Below the pieces are notes generated by a model. It was not told where the DNA came from, did not search any database, and worked only from the letters and a program-made list of their open reading frames with translations. From contig DAOTXK010000289.1 in the NCBI GenBank assembly GCA_034435395.1, positions 1 through 11,077 of the forward strand: DNA of 11,077 nucleotides, read 5' to 3'. Origin of the DNA: DAOTXK01 sp034435395 (GTDB lineage Bacteria; Chloroflexota; Anaerolineae; Aggregatilineales; Ch27). The position numbers were made by a program, and so were the translations under genes. How positions within the stretch are numbered: position 1 is the first letter of the stretch; every line of letters begins with the position of its first letter. Positions 6,408 through 11,077 of this stretch are shown piece by piece.

Positions 6408-8033
6408 CTACAGGATGAAGTCGGTGGAGAGCCAGTTGGATTTACGGTCGCGCACGATGGCCGTCACCAGTTGCTTGTTGAGGTCATTGCTCTTGGCGGC
6501 CACCAGCGTGCGGATGGTGAAGACGCGCAGCGCGTCGGAGACCGAGAGCGTGCCCTCCGCCGAATCCTTGCGCCCGGTGAAGGGGAAGGTATCCGGTCCG
6601 CGCTGGCACTGGCTGTTGATGTTCAGCCGACAGACCTGGTTGACCAGCGGGTCGTTCAGGTCGGCGATCACGTCCGGGTCGCCGCCGAAGATGCTGGCCT
6701 GCTGGCCGTAGTCCGAATCGACGATGTACTGGATGGGCGTCTGGATGTCGGTGAAACTGGCGACGGGGATGGTGGGGCCGAACTGCTCCTCGCGGTAAAG
6801 TTTCATCCGTTCGTCCACCGGATACAGCACCGCCGGATAAAAGAAGGTCTCCACGTGCGCCCCGCCGTCGGCGTTGACCACCCGCGCCCCGTGGGCCAGC
6901 GCGTCGGCCACGAAGTCGATGTGCCGCCGGGTCTCGGCCAGGGCGGGCAGGGGGGTGAGGGTCACGCCCTCGTCCCAGGGCATGCCGGGCTGAAGGTCGC
7001 CGATGGCCGCGCAGAAGCGGTCCAGGAAGGCATCGGCCACATCCGCGTGGACCCACAGCATCTTGAGGGCGGTGCAGCGCTGCCCGTTGAAGGAGAGCGC
7101 CCCCAGCACACACTCGCGGACGGCCAGGTCCAGGTCGGCGTCGGGCAGGATGATGGCGGCGTTTTTGGCTTCCAGGCCGAGCACGGACCGCAGGCGGTGG
7201 GGCTTGGGATGCTGCTTCTTGAGGGAATCCGCCGCCGGGCTGGAGCCGATGAAAGCCAGCACATCAACCTGGCCGGAGGCCATCAACGGCGGGGTGACGA
7301 CCGAGCCGCGCCCGTAGACGGTGTTGACCACGCCCGGCGGGAAGCAATCGCGGAAGGCTTCCAGCAGCGGGCGGTGTAACAGCGCGCCCATCCGGGGTGG
7401 TTTGACGACCACCGTGTTGCCCATGATCAGCGCCGGGATGAGCAGGGTGTAAGTCTCGTTGAGTGGGTAGTTGTACGGCCCCATACACAGCACCACGCCC
7501 AGCGGCGCGCGCCGAATCTGGGCGAAGATGCCCTCCGCGATCTCAAAGCGCGACCCCCGGCGGTCCAGGTCTTTGAGGGCGTCGATGGTGTCGCGGATGT
7601 AGGCCACGGTGCGGTCGAACTCGCGGACCGAGTCCTGGTGTGACTTACCGATCTCCCACATCATCAGCCGCACCACGGCGTCCTTCTGTTCGCTCAGGCG
7701 GTAGGTGAACTGCTCTATATGGGCGATGCGGCCCTCGACGGACAGGGTGGGCCACTGGCCCCGACCCTGGTCATAGGCCCGGACGGCGGCATCCAGCGCG
7801 GCCAGCGCCTCCCGCTCGGTCAGTTGTGGCAGGCTGCCGATCAGCGGGTAGACCAGCCCGTCGTCAGTCCGCACGCACATGCCGGAACGGACTTCTTCGA
7901 CGGGGCCGTCCCAGTGGCGCAGCTCGCCGTCGATCAGGTACTCGGTCTGGTGAAGGGGCGGGTCGATGCGGACAGCGGCGGGGATGTCGGCTTCGCGGGG
8001 GAAAACGGCTTCCAGCACGGCCTGGCGCGACAT
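6408..8033 (-). CDS. gapN: GapN-type NADP-dependent glyceraldehyde-3-phosphate dehydrogenase (aldehyde dehydrogenase superfamily)
   Basis: The 541-residue protein is a full-length aldehyde dehydrogenase. It has the oxyanion Asn in GPYNYPLNE (185-193), Lys211 in KPPRMG for the nicotinamide cofactor, the general base Glu288 in GLEAKN (286-291), and the catalytic Cys320 in GQRCTALK (317-324). The EEQFGP block near the C-terminal third is also present. GapN enzymes oxidise glyceraldehyde-3-phosphate to 3-phosphoglycerate without phosphate, giving NADPH in the cytoplasm and bypassing the ATP-yielding step of glycolysis. The 540-residue form with the LLEAFRDCFPPGVVNTVYG block (223-241) matches what I know of a large bacterial GapN group, but substrate choice within the superfamily is inferred. 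The start at 8033 has GAGGAG seven bases upstream; an in-frame TTG five codons earlier overlaps that site and is rejected. It is transcribed alone, convergent with the ICMT-family gene and divergent from the small gene at 8268. Confidence 0.85.
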   Translation of the reverse strand: MSRQAVLEAVFPREADIPAAVRIDPPLHQTEYLIDGELRHWDGPVEEVRSGMCVRTDDGLVYPLIGSLPQLTEREALAALDAAVRAYDQGRGQWPTLSVEGRIAHIEQFTYRLSEQKDAVVRLMMWEIGKSHQDSVREFDRTVAYIRDTIDALKDLDRRGSRFEIAEGIFAQIRRAPLGVVLCMGPYNYPLNETYTLLIPALIMGNTVVVKPPRMGALLHRPLLEAFRDCFPPGVVNTVYGRGSVVTPPLMASGQVDVLAFIGSSPAADSLKKQHPKPHRLRSVLGLEAKNAAIILPDADLDLAVRECVLGALSFNGQRCTALKMLWVHADVADAFLDRFCAAIGDLQPGMPWDEGVTLTPLPALAETRRHIDFVADALAHGARVVNADGGAHVETFFYPAVLYPVDERMKLYREEQFGPTIPVASFTDIQTPIQYIVDSDYGQQASIFGGDPDVIADLNDPLVNQVCRLNINSQCQRGPDTFPFTGRKDSAEGTLSVSDALRVFTIRTLVAAKSNDLNKQLVTAIVRDRKSNWLSTDFIL

Positions 8034-8105
8034 AAGATGGCTCCTCAAGGCTCATGGCGGGCGCAAACGTGGGGGAGCGCGGCGGTCGGCTCCGGCTCCC
8101 GGTCA

Positions 8106-8111
8106 TTTATA
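8106..8111 (-). promoter_or_regulatory. Possible -10 box (TATAAA) for the GapN-type gene
   Basis: TATAAA reads leftward at 8111-8106, about 73 bases before the start at 8033, in otherwise GC-rich sequence. No convincing -35 box lies at the right distance. Confidence 0.3.
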
Positions 8112-8202
8112 CCGCCTCCGCGACGTTCCGGGTATAGGCCCGCCCCGAATGATCGGCGGCGGAGCCGTGGCGTGCGCCGCCTGGCACGGTACTGGAGACT
8201 TA

Positions 8203-8231
8203 TTGACTAAATGTATCTTTTTGGGTAAATT
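8203..8231 (+). promoter_or_regulatory. Strong sigma-70-type promoter for the small gene at 8268
   Basis: TTGACT (8203-8208) and TAAATT (8226-8231) are spaced by exactly 17 bases and are the best promoter pair in the window. The region is an AT-rich island in GC-rich DNA. Transcription would start near 8238, inside the palindrome at 8230-8247, and the transcript carries AGGAAGGGG (8252-8260) before the ATG at 8268. Confidence 0.65.
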
Positions 8232-8247
8232 ATGATACTTATCATAA
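8230..8247. promoter_or_regulatory. 18-bp palindromic operator candidate over the transcription start
   Basis: TTATGATA-CT-TATCATAA is a perfect 8-bp inverted repeat with a 2-base centre. It overlaps the last two bases of the -10 box and the predicted start point, the usual place for a repressor to block initiation. The TGATA/TATCA arms loosely recall metal- or iron-responsive operators of the Fur kind, but the spacing does not fit the classic 7-1-7 Fur box, so no regulator is named. Confidence 0.55.
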
Positions 8248-8267
8248 CCACAGGAAGGGGAACACGA

Positions 8268-8528
8268 ATGTTGCGCAGGAAATCCTGGAGATTGTTAGGC
8301 GGGTTGTTCGCTTTTCGCGCGGCGGCGGCGACGGACGGCCAGAATGACCAGGCGCTGACGGCGTGGCGCGAGCCGGACATGGACGAAAAGCTGCGCCAGG
8401 AACTGGCCGGCCTGTCGCCCGAAGCCCGTGAGCAACGCCTGCAGGTGCGCCAGCGATATGAGCAGTTCGCCCGGCGTCAGCGACTGGTGGAAGTTGAGGA
8501 GCAGGCGGACGGGCTGCGGCGCAGGTGA
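8268..8528 (+). CDS. Small charged helical protein, unknown function
   Basis: The protein has 86 residues and I do not recognise it. The N terminus is basic and mildly hydrophobic (MLRRKSWRLLGGLFAFRAAAA, residues 1-21), too short and too charged for a clear signal peptide. From about residue 36 the chain is rich in Glu, Arg, Gln and Leu (DMDEKLRQELAGLSPEAREQ, 37-56, and onward to RRR at the end), which predicts long amphipathic helices, possibly a coiled coil. The start at 8268 is chosen for AGGAAGGGG seven bases upstream; an in-frame ATG at 8232 lies within the palindromic operator and has no ribosome site. A strong promoter directly precedes it. The esterase gene starts 72 bases downstream on the same strand and could share the transcript. 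Confidence 0.65.
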   Translation: MLRRKSWRLLGGLFAFRAAAATDGQNDQALTAWREPDMDEKLRQELAGLSPEAREQRLQVRQRYEQFARRQRLVEVEEQADGLRRR

Positions 8529-8600
8529 CCAGAGAAACGCGATCTCGCTGTTCCCCGCATTTTGGGCGCGCCCATCGAGAGAGTAGGGAGGGATAATAAG

Positions 8601-9467
8601 TTGAACCGGTTTGTTTATGTATTGGCCGGATTTGTCGTGCTGGGCGTGGGAATCCGTGCTATCGGTATGGTTCCAGGCTCAGCACATGCCCAGGGTAGTG
8701 AAGGACACTCGCAGCCTCCTTACCCGGAGGTCACAGTGCTGCTGGGGAATACTGAAAGTCGGCTGATCTACTCCTCGATTGTCGACTACGGGTACAGGAT
8801 ATCGGTTGCGCTGCCATTGAGTTATTACACAAACACCAATAAAACCTATCCCGTTCTCTATATGCTGGACCCCCATCTTTCCTTTGGGACTGTCACCGAC
8901 GTTGTCCGGGTCGCCGCCGTGGGAGGTGAACTGCCTGAGCTTATCGTGGTCGGCATCGGATATCCAGAGGACATCGTGCGCGCTCGTGCTTTGCGCGAAC
9001 GCGACTATAGCAGGGCGGCTGGACCATTCCTGGATTTTATCCGCGATGAACTGATTCCCATCATTGACGCGGACTATCGAACCGATCCTTCAGCCAGAGG
9101 GATCATTGGTCACAGTTATGGGGGAGACTTTGTGCTCTATGCCCTGTTCCACGCGCCGGAGACTTTCAGCCGATATCTGGCTGGCAGCCCGAATTTCACC
9201 CGTGCAACCGCATGGGAACGCGTTTATGCGGTGAACCATACCACGCTCCCGGCGAGAGTGCTGTTATCAATCGGGGAGCGAGATGAGGCTGGCAGCACAG
9301 AAGAAGCGCTGGGCGATTTTGTTGAAGCTCTGGAAAGTCGCGGATATGAAGGGCTGGAGCTGACGACGATGGTTTTTCCCGGCGCAACACATTTCGCGTC
9401 ACGGCCCTTACATCATGTTTTGGGCGTCTACTCAGTCTATGGAGAATCCCCCAGACCGCATCAGTGA
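8601..9467 (+). CDS. Secreted alpha/beta-hydrolase, esterase D / siderophore-esterase-like (PF00756-type)
   Basis: The protein has 288 residues starting from TTG at 8601, which has GGGAGGG eight bases upstream. The frame runs 13 codons further to a TTG at 8562 without a ribosome site. The first 30 residues form a signal peptide: a short start, a hydrophobic core (VYVLAGFVVLGVGI, 5-18), then SAHA with likely cleavage after Ala30. The mature part matches the putative esterase family that includes Fes/IroE-type siderophore esterases and mycolyltransferase relatives: YPVLYMLDP (83-91), the nucleophile elbow GHSYGG (170-175, Ser172), an acidic residue candidate in GERDE (225-229), and His264 in GATHFA. 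Members hydrolyse esters outside the cytoplasm; the substrate is unknown here. Parts of the gene are far less GC-rich than its neighbours (about 40 % near 8821-8880), which suggests recent acquisition. Confidence 0.82.
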   Translation: MNRFVYVLAGFVVLGVGIRAIGMVPGSAHAQGSEGHSQPPYPEVTVLLGNTESRLIYSSIVDYGYRISVALPLSYYTNTNKTYPVLYMLDPHLSFGTVTDVVRVAAVGGELPELIVVGIGYPEDIVRARALRERDYSRAAGPFLDFIRDELIPIIDADYRTDPSARGIIGHSYGGDFVLYALFHAPETFSRYLAGSPNFTRATAWERVYAVNHTTLPARVLLSIGERDEAGSTEEALGDFVEALESRGYEGLELTTMVFPGATHFASRPLHHVLGVYSVYGESPRPHQ

Positions 9468-9533
9468 GACGGGGGCTGAGTAGTCGTCCGCCAGTTTCGT
9501 TCGCATTCCCCAACTTTTCAAATGGCCTCCGAA

Positions 9534-9660
9534 GCACAAAGGTGGTTGCCCATGAGCACCAATCCCTCGGGTTTTCGTCAGGAAAATGTCTTTGGCTACG
9601 GTAGTGGCGCGCAGAGGTGGTTGCCCATGAGCGCCAACTCCCAGGACCTTCGTCGGAATA
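9534..9660 (+). repeat. Duplicated translation-start segment, 75-base offset
   Basis: A segment of about 52 bases at 9534-9585 recurs at 9609-9660. The first 29 bases match at 26 positions, all three differences being A to G, and an 18-base core (AGGTGGTTGCCCATGAGC, 9540-9557 and 9615-9632) is identical. The match decays after that but returns at TTTCGTC/CTTCGTC. Each copy holds a purine-rich ribosome site and an ATG, and the 75-base offset keeps them in frame. The encoded repeat is AQRWLPMSxN. Confidence 0.75.
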
Positions 9661-9905
9661 AGGTGGCTGATCTTAACGGTGAACCGTTTTCTGGTGGCCC
9701 CATTCATCTGAACCGGGGAGCGGAGCATCGGCTACGGCGTCAGTCCCAGGTGGTGCACGTGTTATCCGGCCACGCCTGGATCACGGCCAACGGCAGGGAC
9801 TACGTCTTGCTGCCCAGGGAGCGGCTGCGGCTGGAGCCGGGCGGCAGTGACGCCATCATCTCCGCCCTCGGCAGCAGCCCGCTGGTTTACGAGATCAGCG
9901 CCTGA
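9552..9905 (+). CDS. DUF2917-like small protein with duplicated N-terminal start region
   Basis: The protein has 117 residues from ATG at 9552, or 92 from ATG at 9627; both starts have the same AGGTGG ribosome site and are in frame. An ATG at 9522 without a ribosome site is disfavoured. The C-terminal 75 residues fit DUF2917, a small cupin-like beta domain. They begin near HLNRGAEHRLRRQSQ and contain VVHVLSGHAWITANGRDYVL, then LLPRERLRLEPGG, close to the family's pattern of a W-[IV]-T strand followed by an L-x-P/AGE-type turn. Its biochemical role is unknown. The region upstream of the domain (MSTNPSGFRQENVFGYGSGA and a second MSANSQDLRRNKV) looks like low-complexity linker produced by duplication. 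The gene follows the esterase by 84 bases on the same strand and ends at a hairpin convergent with the lipid kinase gene. Confidence 0.65.
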   Translation: MSTNPSGFRQENVFGYGSGAQRWLPMSANSQDLRRNKVADLNGEPFSGGPIHLNRGAEHRLRRQSQVVHVLSGHAWITANGRDYVLLPRERLRLEPGGSDAIISALGSSPLVYEISA

Positions 9906-9908
9906 AGT

Positions 9909-9926
9909 CCCCAGCGCTGCCTGGGG
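9909..9926. terminator. Hairpin between convergent genes, possible terminator
   Basis: CCCCAG (9909-9914) and CTGGGG (9921-9926) form a perfect 6-bp stem around CGCTGC. It begins four bases after the stop of the DUF2917 gene and lies 27 bases beyond the end of the leftward lipid kinase gene. There is no T-run, so the call rests on position and stem quality. Confidence 0.45.
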
Positions 9927-9952
9927 CCTATCCGCCGGCAGAGGGTGGGCGC

Positions 9953-10840
9953 CTAGCCCGGCACCAGGATACGCACCGCTTCCGGCTCGACGACGGCGGT
10001 GATCGGCGTCTGGCCGATCCAGTCGCCGTCCGCCTGGACGCTCTGCGGTGGGTCGGCGGTCACGGCCACCGTGCGGGCCTTCCAGTGCTGGAGGGAGGCG
10101 GCAGTTTCCTCCAGCCGGGTCGCGCTGGCGGCCAGCGAACGCATGTAGTCGGGCGGGGCACTGAGGATCATCACATCCAGCCAGCCGTCATCGGGGCGGA
10201 TGGTGGTCGACAGCAACAGATTGAGTCGGCCAATGTGGCCTGAATTGGCGATCAGCAGACTGAAGCCTTCCGCCTCGACGGTCTGGCCGTCCAGGTTCAG
10301 CGAATAACGGGCCAGGAGCGGCTCGCCGAGCGACTGCACGATGGTGATGCCGTAGGCCAGCAGGCCGAAACGCTCCTTAAGCTCGCGGCTGGTTCGCCGG
10401 GCGACCACGGCCTCAAAGCCAACGCTGGCCCGCATCAGGAAGTAGCAGTCGCCGATGCGGCCCAGGTCTAGCGGGCGCAGGCGATGGCTCTCCGAGAAGA
10501 TCAGGCGGGCGGACCGGGCCAGGCGGCGAGAGATTCCCAGCTCCGCCGCCATGACGTTGCCCGTGCCGCCCGGCAGGTAGGCCAGGGGGACGCCGCTCCC
10601 GGCCAGCCCGCCGGCCACCTCCATCAGCGTGCCGTCGCCGCCGTACACTGCCACCAGATCGACGCCCGCCGCTGCCGCCTCGCGCGCCAGCCGCCGCCCA
10701 TCCCCGGCCTGGTTGGTGACGGACACCTCCCAATGGACGCCGTACCGGCGGAACACCCGGTTAAGGATGCTCAGCACCGGGCGATTGCCCCCGGCAGCGG
10801 GGTTGATGATGACGTGTATGCGCTGGTAGGGCGTGTCCAT
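9953..10840 (-). CDS. Diacylglycerol kinase-family lipid kinase (DAGK catalytic domain, YegS/BmrU-like)
   Basis: The protein has 295 residues, the normal length for bacterial soluble lipid kinases of this family. The N-terminal nucleotide-binding domain shows INPAAGG (12-18), YGGDGT (66-71) and LPGGTGN (89-95). The C-terminal beta-sandwich has RPDDGWLDV (215-223), VQADGD (268-273) with the conserved acidic residues, and the typical ending PEAVRILVP (286-294). Family members phosphorylate diacylglycerol or related lipids with ATP at the membrane; the exact lipid cannot be read from sequence. The ATG at 10840 has no good ribosome site, since the sequence before it is the heptad repeat array. 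It may be leaderless, poorly translated or driven from a promoter I could not find. It stands alone, convergent with the DUF2917 gene. Confidence 0.88.
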   Translation of the reverse strand: MDTPYQRIHVIINPAAGGNRPVLSILNRVFRRYGVHWEVSVTNQAGDGRRLAREAAAAGVDLVAVYGGDGTLMEVAGGLAGSGVPLAYLPGGTGNVMAAELGISRRLARSARLIFSESHRLRPLDLGRIGDCYFLMRASVGFEAVVARRTSRELKERFGLLAYGITIVQSLGEPLLARYSLNLDGQTVEAEGFSLLIANSGHIGRLNLLLSTTIRPDDGWLDVMILSAPPDYMRSLAASATRLEETAASLQHWKARTVAVTADPPQSVQADGDWIGQTPITAVVEPEAVRILVPG

Positions 10841-10846
10841 TGCGCG

Positions 10847-10888
10847 ATCAGCTTTCAGCGATTGGCTATCAGCGGTCAGCCGTCAGCG
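10847..10888. repeat. Heptameric tandem repeat, six units of NNCAGCN (NGCTGNN on the other strand)
   Basis: Six consecutive 7-base units read ATCAGCT TTCAGCG ATTGGCT ATCAGCG GTCAGCC GTCAGCG, with a related CTGAT just after. Five of the six share TCAGC. This is the kind of degenerate heptad array scattered through several Chloroflexota and cyanobacterial genomes, and translations of it give the familiar LSAIGYQ artefact. It lies 7 bases upstream of the lipid kinase start. Confidence 0.7.
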
Positions 10889-11077
10889 GTGCTGATTTAT
10901 TCCCTGTTATCCCTGGCGTTATCTTTGGCCCATGTGTGCCGGTGCAGACAGGGGACTTACTGATCCGAACATATGAAACTGAACTTATGAGGCGAACCCG
11001 GACCGCTCGACCGGCTACCTCACCCCTGGCCCCTCTCCACACAGTGGAGAGGGGAAAAGGGGCAAGGGGTTAAGGGG
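10889..11077. other. Right-flank non-coding sequence
   Basis: Together with the heptad array this makes the longest gap in the window (237 bases from 10841). No start with a ribosome site, no codon structure and no RNA gene are visible. The open frame crossing it is made of repeat sequence. It ends in the inverted repeat at 11030-11054 and G-rich copies of AGGGG. Confidence 0.6.
11030..11054. repeat. Perfect 11-bp inverted repeat within a dispersed CCCCTCTCC-type element at the window end
   Basis: CCCCTCTCCAC (11030-11040) and GTGGAGAGGGG (11044-11054) are exact reverse complements around ACA. The flanks CTCACCCCTGG and AAAAGGGGCAAGGGGT extend the pairing imperfectly. I recognise this as the common intergenic palindromic element of the form CCTCACCCC...GGAGAGGGG seen in many bacterial genomes. 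The window ends within it, as expected if an assembler stopped at a multicopy repeat. Confidence 0.7.

Noticed and set aside
6471..7379. A 302-codon rightward frame opposite the GapN-type gene
   Set aside because: It is the antisense of conserved dehydrogenase motifs and has no ribosome site of its own.
8564..8573. GGGCGCGCCC palindrome before the esterase gene
   Set aside because: Ten-base GC palindromes are common in DNA of this composition and this one has no promoter or gene end to support a role.
8562..8600. TTG at 8562 as an alternative start for the esterase
   Set aside because: It lacks a ribosome site and would put a charged 13-residue extension before a good signal peptide; TTG at 8601 has GGGAGGG at proper distance.
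10902..10914. Thirteen-base match (CCCTGTTATCCCT) to the core of the I-SceI homing endonuclease site
   Set aside because: The flanking bases of the 18-base site do not match and there is no intron or homing endonuclease gene here; chance resemblance.
10840..11073. A 77-codon rightward frame at the right end
   Set aside because: It is a translation of the heptad array (LSAIGYQ-type artefact) and of the inverted repeat, with no ribosome site.

Overview
The window is GC-rich, densely coding bacterial DNA, probably from a member of the Chloroflexota (Anaerolineae-like). That placement is an inference. It rests on the DUF4013 membrane protein, the large form of a GapN-type dehydrogenase, the heptameric NGCTGAN repeat and the CCCCTCTCC/GGAGAGGGG inverted repeat at the right end, all of which I associate with such genomes. 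It does not rest on a marker gene. The sequence starts in a run of ten G and ends inside a repeat, so it may be a whole metagenomic contig broken at repeats.

Layout from left to right. (1) A leftward cluster (1-2480) of three genes: an aspartoacylase/succinylglutamate desuccinylase-family protein with altered metal and catalytic positions, a DUF4013 membrane protein, and a polytopic membrane protein cut by the window edge. (2) A divergent control region (2481-2623) with a TATAAT-type promoter facing left, a TACAAT box facing right and a perfect 8-bp inverted repeat between them. (3) A 956-residue MmeI-like (Type IIL) restriction-modification enzyme (2624-5494), with nuclease, methyltransferase and target recognition in one chain. 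Its recognition segment (about 4140-5020) is near 50 % GC, against 65-80 % on either side. (4) An isoprenylcysteine carboxyl methyltransferase-family membrane protein (5603-6337), convergent with a leftward GapN-type aldehyde dehydrogenase (6408-8033). (5) A rightward stretch of less GC-rich DNA (about 8200-9700) with a good promoter overlapped by an 18-bp palindrome, a small charged protein, a secreted esterase, and a DUF2917 protein whose translation start region is duplicated. (6) A leftward diacylglycerol kinase-family lipid kinase (9953-10840). (7) A 237-base right flank with no gene, which holds a heptad repeat array and a long perfect inverted repeat.

The genes do not form one pathway. 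The clearest functional unit is the restriction-modification enzyme, a one-gene defence system that needs no partner. The points most worth following up are the apparent swap of its specificity module, the degenerate active site of the aspartoacylase-like protein, the palindrome over the promoter at 8203-8231, and the 75-base-offset duplication of a ribosome binding site plus start codon in the DUF2917 gene. I saw no CRISPR array, tRNA, rRNA or transposase. No intergenic stretch exceeds 300 bases.
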